Assembly: GCF_028473605.1 (NCBI RefSeq)
Contig: NZ_CP097267.1
Span: forward strand, 3,278,501 to 3,342,500
DNA: 64,000 nucleotides
Direction: 5' to 3'
DNA from: Acidovorax sp. NCPPB 3576
GTDB taxonomy: Bacteria; Pseudomonadota; Gammaproteobacteria; Burkholderiales; Burkholderiaceae_C
Both the position numbers and the translations under genes were made by a program. Below the pieces are notes generated by a model. That model was not told the DNA's origin. It saw only the letters and a program-made list of their open reading frames with translations, and searched no databases. Shown here one piece after another: positions 1 to 9,304 of the stretch (within the stretch, counting starts at the first letter, position 1; the number at the start of each line of letters is the position of its first letter).

Positions 1-40
1 CGCTCGACTTCACCACCGCGCAGCGATACGCGCCGACCCG

Positions 41-466
41 ATGGATTCACCTGCTCCCCTTCAGCCCCCCGTTCGGCACACCCTGGACCTGGCGGGCATC
101 ACCGACCTCGTGCACGGCTTCTATGCCGACGTGCGTGCCGATGCCCTGCTGGGCCCCGTGTTCGACGCGGCGCTGCAGGACTGCTGGGAGTCGCACCTGG
201 CGCGCATGGTGGACTTCTGGAGCACGGTGGCGCTGGGCAGCCGGCGCTACCGCCGCAACGTGCTCGCGCGGCACGGCGCTCTGGAGGGCGTGACGCCGGC
301 GCATTTCGCGGCCTGGGTGGGGCTGTGGCGGCGGCACACCGAGCGCCGCTTCGCGCCCGAGGTCGCGCAGTCGCTGCAGCTGGCCGCGCACGGCGTGGCC
401 CGCGCGCTGTTCCGCCAATGCTTTGGGCACCTGCCGGCCTTCGACATGCCGGCCGGCGGCCACTGA
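41..466 (+). CDS. Group III truncated haemoglobin
   Basis: A cytoplasmic haem protein of 141 residues, the usual size for this family. The order of motifs fits group III globins: an early HGFYADVR segment, then HLARMVDFWSTVALGS, then a PAHFAAWVGLW segment whose histidine would be the proximal haem ligand. Group III globins bind oxygen or NO; the physiological role is seldom known, and a link to nitrosative or micro-oxic stress is only suggested here by the cbb3 oxidase and FNR genes far to the right. It converges with the DUF3820 gene 19 bases downstream on the other strand. The first 40 bases of the window hold no gene I can recognise. Confidence 0.85.
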   Translation: MDSPAPLQPPVRHTLDLAGITDLVHGFYADVRADALLGPVFDAALQDCWESHLARMVDFWSTVALGSRRYRRNVLARHGALEGVTPAHFAAWVGLWRRHTERRFAPEVAQSLQLAAHGVARALFRQCFGHLPAFDMPAGGH

Positions 467-485
467 CGGCGCGCGCGGCGGCGGC

Positions 486-725
486 TCAGCGCCGGGACGC
501 CGGGCCCTGCCCGGCCTGGGCGCGCAGTGGCTCCAGCAGGGCCGACAGGCCGTTGTGGTCGATCTCGTGCATGAGGGCCAGCAGCCGGCCCAGATCGCCG
601 CGCGGAAAGCCTTCGCGGGCGAACCAGTTCAGGTAGTTGCCCGGCAGGTCCGCAATGGCGTGGCCCTTGTACTTGCCGTAGGGCATCTGCACGGTCAGCA
701 GGCGCTGCAGTTGTTCCGGGTCCAT
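486..725 (-). CDS. DUF3820 family protein
   Basis: A 79-residue protein with the hallmark MPYGKYKGHAIADLP segment near residue 14, followed by YLNWFAREGFP, which is the core of DUF3820. The family is small, soluble and functionally uncharacterised; a nucleic-acid-binding role is sometimes suspected because similar segments occur next to exonuclease domains. It lies only 6 bases downstream of the SUI1-like gene and probably shares its transcript. Confidence 0.8.
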   Translation of the reverse strand: MDPEQLQRLLTVQMPYGKYKGHAIADLPGNYLNWFAREGFPRGDLGRLLALMHEIDHNGLSALLEPLRAQAGQGPASRR

Positions 726-731
726 GGCGGC

Positions 732-1091
732 TCAGCCCCCGGCCCGCTTGACGGTGTGGCCCCGTTGCCGCAGCGCGTCCATCACGCGCTCGACATGGTC
801 GCCCTGCACCTCGATCACGCCATCCTTCACCGTACCGCCGCTGCCGCACGCGGCCTTGAGCTGCTTGCCCAGCAGCGCCAGCGCGGCCTCGTCCAGCGCC
901 ACGCCCTTCACCACCGTGACCGCCTTGCCGCCACGGCCCTTGGTCTCGCGCGAGACCCGCACGGTGCCATCGCCCGCCGGCACCGCGCGGGCCGCCTGGC
1001 AGGCGCACTGCGCCACGGGCTGGCGGCAGCCGGGGCACATGCGGCCGGACTCGGTCGAATAGACGAGGCCACCCAGATCGCTCAGGCGCAT
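732..1091 (-). CDS. SUI1/eIF1-like translation factor (YciH family)
   Basis: A 119-residue protein. The N-terminal part carries a compact cysteine cluster (MCPGC then QCAC, residues 18-33) that looks like a small zinc-binding knuckle, and the C-terminal half has the SUI1 fold signatures TKGRGGKAVTVVKG and LKAACGSGGTVKDG. Bacterial YciH proteins resemble eukaryotic eIF1 and are thought to affect start-codon fidelity, but their role is not settled. It starts at ATG 1091, diverges from rhlE across a 224-base gap, and is followed closely by the DUF3820 gene. Confidence 0.85.
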   Translation of the reverse strand: MRLSDLGGLVYSTESGRMCPGCRQPVAQCACQAARAVPAGDGTVRVSRETKGRGGKAVTVVKGVALDEAALALLGKQLKAACGSGGTVKDGVIEVQGDHVERVMDALRQRGHTVKRAGG

Positions 1092-1315
1092 GGCGGCCCC
1101 CCCGGTGGGTCGAAGAAAACGGCGGCAGTGGCAATCAGGCGCATGGCGAGGGGCCCGGGGCGCGGGCGAAGGACAGCGGGCGAGGAATGGAGGCGGGAAA
1201 TAGAGAGAGGCGGGAAATGGGCATGAAAGGCCTCAAAGACCGCGAATTATCCGCATCCCGCCCCAGGGCGGCACAATCGCGGGTTCCCTCTTTCGCGCCC
1301 CGGTGCGCGCCTGCC

Positions 1316-2587
1316 ATGCCTTTTGCTTCCCTCGGCCTATCGCCCGCCCTCGTCCACGCCGCCGATGCGATGGGCTTCACCACGCCCACGGCGGTCCAGG
1401 CCGAGGCCATTCCGGCCGTGCTGCGCGGCGCCGACGTGCGGGCCTGCGCGCAGACCGGTTCGGGCAAGACCGCCGCCTTCGCATTGCCTCTGCTGCAGCA
1501 ATGCCTGCCGCACACGCTGGCCCAGCCTGGGCGGGGTGCGCGCCGCGTGCGGGCCCTGGTACTGGTGCCCACGCGCGAGCTGGCGGAGCAGGTCGGCGAG
1601 GTCCTGCGCGACCTGGCGCGGCACCTGCTGCCGCAGCGCCTGGCGGTCGCCGTGGTGTTCGGCGGCGTGTCGATCAACCCGCAGATGATGGGCCTGCGCA
1701 GCGGGGCCGACATCGTCGTCGCCACGCCGGGCCGCCTGCTGGACCTGGTGGACCACAACGCGGTGGCGCTCTCCGCCGTGCAGACCCTGGTGCTGGACGA
1801 GGCCGACCGCCTGCTCGACTTAGGGTTTGCCGAGGAACTGAACCGCGTGCTGGCGCTGTTGCCCGTTGAGCGGCAGAACCTGCTGTTTTCGGCCACCTTC
1901 GCGCCGGCGGTGGCCGCGCTGGCGGACGGCCTGCTGCGCGAGCCGGTGCGCATCGAGATCGCCCACTCGCCCGAGACCACGCCGGACATCGCCCAGCGCG
2001 CGATCGCGGTGGACCCAGGCCGGCGCACGCAGCTGCTGCGCCACCTGGTGCAGACGCACGAATGGTCGCGCGTGCTGGTATTCGTGGCCACGCAGTACGC
2101 GGCCGAGCACGTGGCCGAAAAGCTCTACCAGGCGGGCATCTTCGCCTCGCCCTTCCACGGCGGCCTGAGCCAGGGCGCGCGCAAGCAGGTGCTGCAGGAG
2201 TTCAAGGACGACCGCTGGCAGGTGGTGGTGACGACCGACCTCGCCTCGCGCGGGATCGACATCGCGCAGTTGCCCGTGGTGGTCAACTTCGACCTGCCCC
2301 GCTCCGTGACCGATTACGTGCACCGCATCGGCCGCACCGGCCGCGCGGGCGAGACCGGCGTGGCCGTGAGCTTCGTCAGTCCCAGCACCGAAGCGCACTG
2401 GCGCCTGATCGAAAAGCGCCAGCGCATGGCCCTGCCGCTGGAGCAGATTCCGGGCTTCGAGCCCACCGAGGCCGCGCCCGCCGCACCGCCGGGCAACGGC
2501 GGCATCAAGGGCAAGCGCCCAAGCAAGAAAGACAAGCTGCGCGCGGCCGCGGCCCGCCAGGGCCAAGGGGGCGGCGAGGACGACTGA
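1316..2587 (+). CDS. rhlE: DEAD-box ATP-dependent RNA helicase, RhlE type
   Basis: A 423-residue cytoplasmic RNA helicase. Visible motifs in order: FASLGLSPALVHAADAMGF (Q-motif flank), AQTGSGKTAAF (Walker A), VLVPTRELAEQV (Ia), VLDEADRLLDLGF (II), LLFSATF (III), TDLASRGIDIA (V) and HRIGRTGRAG (VI). A basic tail (KGKRPSKKDKLRAAAARQG) ends the protein, as usual for RhlE. I chose ATG 1316 rather than the in-frame start at 1187, because homology begins at MPFASLGLSP and the upstream 43 codons look like non-coding leader. RhlE helicases act in ribosome maturation and mRNA turnover. Confidence 0.9.
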   Translation: MPFASLGLSPALVHAADAMGFTTPTAVQAEAIPAVLRGADVRACAQTGSGKTAAFALPLLQQCLPHTLAQPGRGARRVRALVLVPTRELAEQVGEVLRDLARHLLPQRLAVAVVFGGVSINPQMMGLRSGADIVVATPGRLLDLVDHNAVALSAVQTLVLDEADRLLDLGFAEELNRVLALLPVERQNLLFSATFAPAVAALADGLLREPVRIEIAHSPETTPDIAQRAIAVDPGRRTQLLRHLVQTHEWSRVLVFVATQYAAEHVAEKLYQAGIFASPFHGGLSQGARKQVLQEFKDDRWQVVVTTDLASRGIDIAQLPVVVNFDLPRSVTDYVHRIGRTGRAGETGVAVSFVSPSTEAHWRLIEKRQRMALPLEQIPGFEPTEAAPAAPPGNGGIKGKRPSKKDKLRAAAARQGQGGGEDD

Positions 2588-2611
2588 GCCGCGCCAGCCG
2601 TCGTCGCTCGA

Positions 2612-3616
2612 TCAGCCCCGGGTGCGCGGGTACAGCGGGTAGGCCGGGTCGGTGTAGCCCGGGGTGGACGGATGGCCCGGGGCCACCAGGTCGTTCACCA
2701 GCGCTTCGTCCTGCGCGGTGATCTGCACGCCCAGCGCGGGCGCGTAGTCCTGCCACTGCGCCAGGGTGCGCGGGCCGGCGATCACGGCGCTCACCGCGCG
2801 GTGTGCCAGCACCCAGGCCGTGGCGAACTGGGCCAGCGTCACGCCGCGCTCTTCGGCATGCGTTTTCAGCCGCTGCGCGATCTGCAGCGATTCCTCGCGA
2901 AACTCGGTCTCGGCCATGCGCTTGTCGCCGCGCGCCGCGCGCGTGCCCTCGGCGGGCGGCTGGCCCGGCAGGTACTTGCCGGTGAGCACGCCGCGCGCGA
3001 TCGGACTGTAGGGCACCACGCCCACGCCGTGGTGCGCGCAGGCCGGCAGGATCTCGACCTCGGGCATGCGGTTGAGCAGGTTGTAGTACGGCTGGCACAC
3101 CACAGGGCCCGGCAGGCCCATGCGCGCCGCCAGGTGCACCAGCTCGGTGATGCGCCAGGCGCGGAAGTTGGACACGCCCCAGTAGCGGATCTTGCCGGCG
3201 CGCAGCAGCGCATCGATGGCGAACAGCGGCTCCTGCAGGTCCATGTCGTTGACGTCGCGGTGCAGGTACAGGATGTCCACGTGGTCGGTCTGCAGCCGGA
3301 CCAGGCTGGCGTCCACCTCGCGCAGCATCCAGGTGCGGGAATACTGCGATTCGTTCACCCGGTCGGACATCTTGTTGCCCAGCTTGGTCGCCAGCACCCA
3401 GTCGTGGCGCTGGCCCTTGATCAGCTCGCCCAGCAGGGTCTCCGAGGCGCCCCGGGTGTACACGTCGGCCGTGTCGATGAAGTTCACGCCGCGCTCGCGC
3501 GCATCGGCCACGATGGCCGCGGCCTCGTCGCGCCCTGTCTGGTCACCGAACATCATGGTGCCCAGGCACAGGGCGGAGACTTGCAGGTTGCTGCGGCCAA
3601 GGCGGCGGTATTGCAT
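2612..3616 (-). CDS. Aldo/keto reductase
   Basis: A 334-residue NADPH-dependent oxidoreductase of the aldo/keto reductase superfamily, TIM-barrel fold, cytoplasmic. The catalytic tetrad is visible: Asp and Tyr in FIDTADVY (near residue 48), Lys in WVLATKLGNK (near 79), His in ILYLHRDVND (near 118). SNFRAWRI, VVCQPYYNLLNR and the late VSAVIAGPRTLAQ segment match the cofactor-binding C-terminal half. Substrate cannot be told from sequence. It converges with rhlE, 24 bases away, and has no operon partner. Confidence 0.88.
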   Translation of the reverse strand: MQYRRLGRSNLQVSALCLGTMMFGDQTGRDEAAAIVADARERGVNFIDTADVYTRGASETLLGELIKGQRHDWVLATKLGNKMSDRVNESQYSRTWMLREVDASLVRLQTDHVDILYLHRDVNDMDLQEPLFAIDALLRAGKIRYWGVSNFRAWRITELVHLAARMGLPGPVVCQPYYNLLNRMPEVEILPACAHHGVGVVPYSPIARGVLTGKYLPGQPPAEGTRAARGDKRMAETEFREESLQIAQRLKTHAEERGVTLAQFATAWVLAHRAVSAVIAGPRTLAQWQDYAPALGVQITAQDEALVNDLVAPGHPSTPGYTDPAYPLYPRTRG

Positions 3617-3699
3617 GGCAAAAACCTTTCGATGAAGAAACGGGGAAAAGGAAGGAAAAAAGAAGGAAAGCGGCGGGCGGGCGAGGCCGGACTTTCAGT

Positions 3700-3918
3700 T
3701 CAGTAGTGCGGCGGCAGCTCGTCGCGCAGGCTGCGCGCGGCCCCGCCGCCGCCTTCGGGCATCTGCTGGCGCAACTGGGACACCTCGGCGAGGAGCCGGT
3801 CGATCTGCTGCTGTTGCCGGTAGATGGTGAGGTTGAGCTGGTCGAGCAGGTCTTCGGTGAAGCTGGCCTTGATCTCCAGATCGTTCAGGCGCTGGTCGGT
3901 GGGGTTGGTATCGGACAT
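3700..3918 (-). CDS. slyX: SlyX family protein
   Basis: A 72-residue coiled-coil protein: DQRLNDLEIKASFTEDLLDQLN then YRQQQQIDRLLAEVSQLRQQM and the C-terminal LRDELPPHY, a signature ending of SlyX. The role of SlyX is unknown. Start at ATG 3918, stop TGA ending at 3700. Gene size equals the family norm. It reads leftward after the aminotransferase gene but a strong terminator lies between them, so it is probably expressed on its own. Confidence 0.85.
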   Translation of the reverse strand: MSDTNPTDQRLNDLEIKASFTEDLLDQLNLTIYRQQQQIDRLLAEVSQLRQQMPEGGGGAARSLRDELPPHY

Positions 3919-3975
3919 GGCCTCTATTGAAACCGATCGGCCACCGCATCGACCGCCATGCGCGGCAAGTCCCAG

Positions 3976-3998
3976 TAAAAAGGGCGCCGAAGCGCCCT
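3976..3998 (-). terminator. Intrinsic terminator of the aminotransferase gene
   Basis: Read leftward, a perfect 7-bp stem (AGGGCGC / GCGCCCT) closes on a TTCG tetraloop and is followed by a run of five T. It sits 33 bases after the aminotransferase stop codon, the classic place and shape of a rho-independent terminator. Confidence 0.85.
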
Positions 3999-4031
3999 GT
4001 CTTTTCGGCCTTTTTTCGGACCGCCGGGCGC

Positions 4032-5234
4032 TCAGGCGCGCACCGCCTGTCCCAGCCGGGCCACGCCTTCGCGGATCTTGTCCACATCGGCCGTGGCGAA
4101 CGACAGGCGCAGCGTGGCGTGGTCGGGCTGCGCGCAGAAGAACGGCGTGCCGGGCACGAAAGCCACGCCCTGCTCGATGGCCTTCTTGGCCAGCACGTTG
4201 CCATCGGCCACCTGGCCGCGCGCGCCGGTGAGGCGCGCCCACACGAACAGGCCGCCCTGCGGCTGCACGAAAGCGATGGCATCGCCCAGTTCCTTGCGCA
4301 GCGCATCGCCCATGGCCTGGGCGCGCTCGGCATACACCGCGCGCACCTTGGCCAGCGTGGCGGGCATGCGGCCGGCCTTGAGGTACTGCGCGGCCGTGGC
4401 CTGCGCGAAGGTGCTGGTGTGCGCGTCGCTGAACTGCTTGCACATGGTGGCCTTGGCCAGCAGCTCGGCCGGGGCGATGAGCCAGCCCACGCGCAGGCCG
4501 GGGCTCAGCACCTTGCTCAAGGAGCCGCAGTGCACCAGCAGGTCGCGGCTGCCGGGCACGTCGGCCGACAGCGCCAGCAGGCTGGGGGGCGGCGCCTCGC
4601 CGAAGTACAGGTCGCCGTAGGGGTCATCCTCGACGATCAGCGTCTGGTGGCGCACGGCCATCTCCAGCACCTTCTTGCGGCGCGAAAGGCCCAGCAGCGC
4701 GCCGCTGGGGTTGCCGAAGGTGGGGATGAGATAGACGAACTTGGGGCGGTGCTCGGCGATGAGCTTTTCCAGCGCGTCGGTGTCCACGCCTTCGCCATCG
4801 ACCGGCGCGCTGATCAGCTCGGCGCCGTACAGCCGAAAGCACTGGATGGTGGCCAGGAAGGTCGGGCCTTCCACGATCACCTTGTCGCCAGGGCTGATGA
4901 GCGTCTTGCCCAGCAGGTCCAGCGCCTGCTGGCTGCCGGTGGTGACGATGAGGTTGTCGATCGCCACGTCCCTGGCGCCCTTGCTGGCCATGAAGGCGGC
5001 GAGCTGCTCGCGCAAGGGGTTGTAGCCCTCGGTGGCGCCGTACTGCAGCGCCGCGCCCGGCTCCTCGGTCAGCGCCTGGTTAGCGGCCTCTCGGATGCCG
5101 TCCACATCGAACATCGCGCTGTCCGGAAACCCCCCGGCGAAGCTGATGATGCCGGGCTTGCCCAGCAGCTTGAAAAGCTCGCGGATGGCGGAGGTTTCTA
5201 CGTTGTTCAGTCGGTCGGCGAATTGCAGGGGCAT
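4032..5234 (-). CDS. PLP-dependent class I/II aminotransferase
   Basis: A 400-residue aminotransferase. SFAGGFPDSAMFD (near residue 32) is the substrate-loop signature, YGATEGYNPLREQL and TTGSQQALDLLGK follow, VEDDPYGDLYFG holds the cofactor-contacting Asp/Tyr pair, and SLSKVLSPGLRVGW holds the Schiff-base lysine. This pattern fits the 2-aminoadipate/valine-pyruvate type (LysN/AvtA-like) rather than AspC. Cytoplasmic, amino-acid metabolism; exact substrates unknown. ATG 5234 is the start because homology begins at once with FADRLNNVETSAIRELF. It is monocistronic between a 170-base gap and the terminator at 3976-3998. Confidence 0.88.
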   Translation of the reverse strand: MPLQFADRLNNVETSAIRELFKLLGKPGIISFAGGFPDSAMFDVDGIREAANQALTEEPGAALQYGATEGYNPLREQLAAFMASKGARDVAIDNLIVTTGSQQALDLLGKTLISPGDKVIVEGPTFLATIQCFRLYGAELISAPVDGEGVDTDALEKLIAEHRPKFVYLIPTFGNPSGALLGLSRRKKVLEMAVRHQTLIVEDDPYGDLYFGEAPPPSLLALSADVPGSRDLLVHCGSLSKVLSPGLRVGWLIAPAELLAKATMCKQFSDAHTSTFAQATAAQYLKAGRMPATLAKVRAVYAERAQAMGDALRKELGDAIAFVQPQGGLFVWARLTGARGQVADGNVLAKKAIEQGVAFVPGTPFFCAQPDHATLRLSFATADVDKIREGVARLGQAVRA

Positions 5235-5404
5235 GGTCGGGGTCTCACTTTCTGGATGCGATTGTCGCCAAATCGGCGCGGCGTTTTCCTGCGTGTGGTG
5301 CCTGCCCAGGCGGGCGATGCGCCGGGGCCGCAGCGCCCCGCCCCGGAATCGGCGGCGAAATGCTGCGCCGATGCCGTGGCTGGGAGCGTTCTCCGGCGGC
5401 GGCT

Positions 5405-7555
5405 TTACCCGGCAGTGGAGGCCGCTGCCGACCCGGCGCCCAATTGCTGCCACAGGTAGGCGAACTCCAGCGCCAGCAGGTGGGCGCGCTGCGCGTTGTC
5501 GGCCGCGCCGCCGTGGCCGCCCTCGGTGTTCTCGTAGTACAGCAGGTCGTGCCCCTGGGCCAGCATGCGCGCGGCCATCTTGCGCGCGTGGCCGGGGTGC
5601 ACCCGGTCGTCGCGCGTGGAGGTGGTGAAAAGCACCCGCGGATAGCGCGCATCGGCCCGCACCTGGTGGTAGGGGCTGTAGCGCGCCAGGAAGGCCCAGT
5701 CGGCCGGATCGTCCGGATCGCCGTACTCGGCCATCCACGACGCGCCCGCCAGCAGCGTGTGGTAGCGCCGCATGTCCAGCAGCGGCACCTGGCACACCAC
5801 GGCGTTGAACAGGTCGGGCCGCTGCACCATCACCGCGCCCACCAGCAGCCCGCCATTGCTGCCGCCCTGGATGCCCAGGTGCGCGGGCCGGGTCACGCCG
5901 CGTGCTATCAAATCCTGCGCGATGGCGATCAGGTCGTCGTAGCTGCGCTGCTTGTGTTCGCGCACCGCCGCCTGGTGCCATGCCGGGCCGTACTCCCCGC
6001 CGCCGCGCAGGTTGGCCACCACCAGCACGCCGCCCTGCTCGCACCAGGCCCGGCCGTAGTCGGCCGCGTACCAGGGCGTGAGCGCATGCTCGAAGCCGCC
6101 GTAGCCGTAGATCAGCGTGGGGTTGTTGCCATCGGCCTGTGCGCCGCGCGGCCACAGCACGAAATACGGCACCCGCGTGCCGTCGGCCGAGGTGGCGAAG
6201 CACTGCTCGGTGCGCATGCCTTCGGCATCGAAGCGCGCCGGCCCGGCCTTGAGCAACTCGCGCTCGTCATGGGCGGTGCTGGCCAGAAACAGCGAAGCGG
6301 GCGTGGTGAAGTCGGTGTACGACAGCAGGTAATGCTCGGCCAGCGGATCGTCGGCCAGCAGCGGGTCGTACAGGGCCGTCACGCCCAGCTGGCCGGGGAA
6401 CGGCGTGTCCACTGCGCGGCCCACGAAGGGGCCGCCCTCGCCATCACCCTCGCCCCCGGGACGGTGCCACAGCTCCAGCCGCTCGGCCACGTTGTCCATC
6501 ACCTGCAGCAGCACATGGCCGCGCGTGGTGTCGTAGCCGGCCAGCGAGCGCGTCGCCGTGGGCGTGAACAGGGCGGTGGCAGCACGTTCGCCGCGCAGCC
6601 AGGCGGCCGCATCGGCATGCACCAGCGAGCCCGCGGAAAAGCGCTCGGACCCCAGCACCAGATCGCTGCGCAATTGCAGCAGCAGCGTGCCGCGCAAAAA
6701 ATCGGGAATGGCGTCGTCCGGCACGTCCAGCCGCACGGGGGCGGCATCCGGCCCGTCCACAGGCCCTTCGATCAGCCAGACCTCGTGGCGGTAGAAGTCG
6801 ATCATGCGGGTGAACACGGTGCGCTCGAAGCCCGGCGTGCGGTCCACGCCGACCCCCACTCCCACGTCCGACGCATCGCCTTCGAACACCGTCACGGCGC
6901 TGGCCAGCGGCGTGCCGCGCCGCCAGCGCTTGACGATGCGGGGGTAGCCCGATTCGGTCATCGAGCCTTCGCCGAAATCGGTGCTCACGTACACCGTTTC
7001 GGCGTCGATCCAGGTCAGCTCCGACTTGGCCTCGGGCAGGGCGAAGCCGCCTTCGACGAACTGCCGCGACGCCAGATCGAATTCGCGGATCACCGTGGCG
7101 TCGGCCCCGCCGCGCGAGAGCGACACCAGGGCGTGGCGGTACTCCGGACCCAGCACCTCGGCCCCGCCCCAGACCCAGTTCTCGCCCTCGGCCAGGGCCA
7201 GGGCATCGAGATCGAGCACGGTCTCCCAAGCAGGTTCGGGCGTGCGGTAATCGGCCAGCGTGGTGCGCCGCCACAGGCCACGGCGGTGGTGCCCGTCCTG
7301 CCACAGGTTGTAGAGCCAGTCGCCCCGCCGCACCACGCTGGGAATGCGGTCCTTCGCATCGAGGATGGCCAGCAACTGCTCGCGCGTGGGGGCGTATTCG
7401 GGCCGGGCCGTCAGCACCGCCTCGGAGTGCGCATTGCGCTCGCGCACCCAGGCCAGGGCGCGCTCGCTGTCCACCTCTTCGAGCCACTGGTGGGGATCTT
7501 CGTCCTGCGCGCAGGGGTGAACGGGCGTTGCGATGGGCAGCGTGGGTTCGGACAT
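5405..7555 (-). CDS. Prolyl oligopeptidase family serine peptidase (S9A)
   Basis: A 716-residue two-domain peptidase. The N-terminal two thirds form a beta-propeller after the typical opening DPHQWLEEVDSERALAWVRERN. The C-terminal hydrolase domain has the nucleophile motif GGSNGG near residue 565, the Asp in STRDDRVHPGHA and the His in NTEGGHGGA. Such enzymes cut short proline-containing peptides. There is no signal peptide, so it probably works in the cytoplasm. Same strand as, and 161 bases downstream of, the rimK-like gene; whether it belongs to that operon is unclear, though a peptidase beside a peptide ligase would make sense. Confidence 0.88.
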   Translation of the reverse strand: MSEPTLPIATPVHPCAQDEDPHQWLEEVDSERALAWVRERNAHSEAVLTARPEYAPTREQLLAILDAKDRIPSVVRRGDWLYNLWQDGHHRRGLWRRTTLADYRTPEPAWETVLDLDALALAEGENWVWGGAEVLGPEYRHALVSLSRGGADATVIREFDLASRQFVEGGFALPEAKSELTWIDAETVYVSTDFGEGSMTESGYPRIVKRWRRGTPLASAVTVFEGDASDVGVGVGVDRTPGFERTVFTRMIDFYRHEVWLIEGPVDGPDAAPVRLDVPDDAIPDFLRGTLLLQLRSDLVLGSERFSAGSLVHADAAAWLRGERAATALFTPTATRSLAGYDTTRGHVLLQVMDNVAERLELWHRPGGEGDGEGGPFVGRAVDTPFPGQLGVTALYDPLLADDPLAEHYLLSYTDFTTPASLFLASTAHDERELLKAGPARFDAEGMRTEQCFATSADGTRVPYFVLWPRGAQADGNNPTLIYGYGGFEHALTPWYAADYGRAWCEQGGVLVVANLRGGGEYGPAWHQAAVREHKQRSYDDLIAIAQDLIARGVTRPAHLGIQGGSNGGLLVGAVMVQRPDLFNAVVCQVPLLDMRRYHTLLAGASWMAEYGDPDDPADWAFLARYSPYHQVRADARYPRVLFTTSTRDDRVHPGHARKMAARMLAQGHDLLYYENTEGGHGGAADNAQRAHLLALEFAYLWQQLGAGSAAASTAG

Positions 7556-7716
7556 GGGTTCCTTGGGGTATGACGTTCCGGGCCGGCACTGCCGGGCGCC
7601 AGCGATTTTCGCTGCCCTCGGCTTGCCCTGCGCCCGGCCGGGATTTGGCCTGACTGCCGGCCCGGCCGGCCCAGAAGACCCAGCAGGAGCGGCACGGCCT
7701 GCCGCAAGGCATCGGG

Positions 7717-9303
7717 CTACCTTGCGGGAACGGCCCCGCCGCTGATGGCAGGCCCGGGCCACCGCGCGATCTCCCGGCACGTGCCTGGGTGCCCATCCGC
7801 GGGCACGCTGCGGGCGGGCGCGGCACCCTCCCGGTGCAGCCGCCAATCCATGCGCATGAGCAGATGGCCCAGCAGCGTGTGGTAGAGCGCATCGCCCACC
7901 AACGCATCCTCCACGCCTGCATCCAGGTTCGGGTTGTCGTTGATCTCGATCACATGGACCCCGGCCGCGTTGCATTTGAGGTCCACGCCGTAGAAGCCGT
8001 CGCCGACCAGCCGTGCAGCCTGCATGGCAACCTGCATCACCTGCGGCGGTACGGCATCCAGGGGCACGGCCTGCGTGCGGCCCTCCACGTACTGGCCGTT
8101 TTCGCCATGCCGCAGGATCTGCCAGTGGCCATCGCACATGAAGTATTTCGCAGCGAACAGGGGCTGCCCGCCGATCAGGCCGATGCGCCAGTCAAAGTCG
8201 GTGTACATGAATTCCTGGACCAGGATGATTTCGGACTCCCGGAACATGTCCCGTGCGATGGCGCGCAGCGCCTCGGCGCTCTCGGCCTTCTTGACACTGC
8301 GGCTGAACGAGCCGTCCGGGACTTTCACGACCACCGGGTAGGCCAGGCCATGCGGCAGATCACCGAGCGTGCGGCGGCTTACCAAGTGCGTGCGCGGGGT
8401 GGCGATTCCGTGGCCTTTGAGCAGTTCGGCCAGATACGCCTTGTTGGTGCAGCGCAGGATGGACACCGGATCGTCGATCACCGGCATGCCCTCGGCCGTG
8501 GCCTTCTTGGCGAATTGGAAAGTATGGTGATTGACCGCCGTGGTCTCGCGGATGAAAAGCGCGTCGAACTGGGTCAGGCGCGCAAAATCCTTCTTCTCGA
8601 TCAGCTCGACCGCAATGCCCATGCCGTGGCCCACGTCCACGATTTTCTGCAGCGTGCGGCGGCTGGAAGGCGGCAGCGGATCGTTCGGGTCATGCAGGAT
8701 GGCCAGGTCCATGCGCGGAGCGGCCACCACGGCCGCCGGACGCCAGTTGCGGCGCGTGAAATGCGCGAGGGCCTCGTCGAACAACCCGCCGCGGTGGGCC
8801 CCCACGTCGCGCGGATCGAGCGATTGCAGCGCGCAGACATGCCAGCCGGGCGACGGTTCGCGCCGCTGGAGCTGCAGCCGCAACAGCGGGCAGCGGAACA
8901 GCTCGAAGCTCTTGCGCGCCAGGGCGGTCAGTTCCGCATCCTCGGTGCGGCCGAAAAACACGTCCAGGGCGAGCGTGCTGACCGATTGGGGCACGCTCGC
9001 CAGCGGACCGATCAAGCGGTCGAGCGCAGCCAGCGAGGCCGCCTGCTGCTTTCCGCGCTGCAGGTTCACGATGGTCTCCACGCTGGGCGTGACCCGGTCA
9101 CCCCGCGCTTCGGCCAGCAGCGAGCAGTAGTAGCCCATGCCCAGGTAGCTGTAGTTGCGGCACAGGTTGGTGACCTTGCGCGCCCGCGCTCGCGGGCGCG
9201 GCTCCTCGGCGATGAACGCTTCCGCGGTGACGATGCGCACCCCGGGGTCGCTCCAGCGGAAGTCCGAGCGTCTTTCCACCACGATCACATGTTCTGAAGT
9301 CAC
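7717..9303 (-). CDS. RimK-type ATP-grasp ligase with RLAN N-terminal domain
   Basis: A 528-residue protein. The first half (about residues 1-230: [25 protein letters not shown], then [12 protein letters not shown] and [15 protein letters not shown]) is the RimK-like ATP-grasp N-terminal (RLAN) region. The second half is the ATP-grasp ligase: [33 protein letters not shown] and the metal site VIEINDNPN. Relatives such as RimK join glutamate to proteins or peptides. The gene uses a GTG start one base after the stop of the GNAT-C39 gene, so the two are coupled. The family pairing of this ligase with a GNAT-C39 protein is recurrent; its substrate is not known to me. Confidence 0.85.
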   Translation of the reverse strand: MTSEHVIVVERRSDFRWSDPGVRIVTAEAFIAEEPRPRARARKVTNLCRNYSYLGMGYYCSLLAEARGDRVTPSVETIVNLQRGKQQAASLAALDRLIGPLASVPQSVSTLALDVFFGRTEDAELTALARKSFELFRCPLLRLQLQRREPSPGWHVCALQSLDPRDVGAHRGGLFDEALAHFTRRNWRPAAVVAAPRMDLAILHDPNDPLPPSSRRTLQKIVDVGHGMGIAVELIEKKDFARLTQFDALFIRETTAVNHHTFQFAKKATAEGMPVIDDPVSILRCTNKAYLAELLKGHGIATPRTHLVSRRTLGDLPHGLAYPVVVKVPDGSFSRSVKKAESAEALRAIARDMFRESEIILVQEFMYTDFDWRIGLIGGQPLFAAKYFMCDGHWQILRHGENGQYVEGRTQAVPLDAVPPQVMQVAMQAARLVGDGFYGVDLKCNAAGVHVIEINDNPNLDAGVEDALVGDALYHTLLGHLLMRMDWRLHREGAAPARSVPADGHPGTCREIARWPGPAISGGAVPAR

Positions 9304-9304
9304 T

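Noticed and set aside
5905..5931. GCTATCAAAT motif inside the prolyl oligopeptidase gene, resembling the head of the dispersed repeat
   Set aside because: Only the first block matches, and the encoded segment (DDLIAIAQDLIARGVT) is normal for the S9 family, so it is a chance likeness.
4032..6203. Long open frames antisense to, or running through, known genes (for example a continuous frame upstream of the aminotransferase start)
   Set aside because: In this high-GC DNA most frames stay open by chance; the extra parts are Arg/Ala/Pro-rich and have no homology, while the sense frames carry full family motifs.
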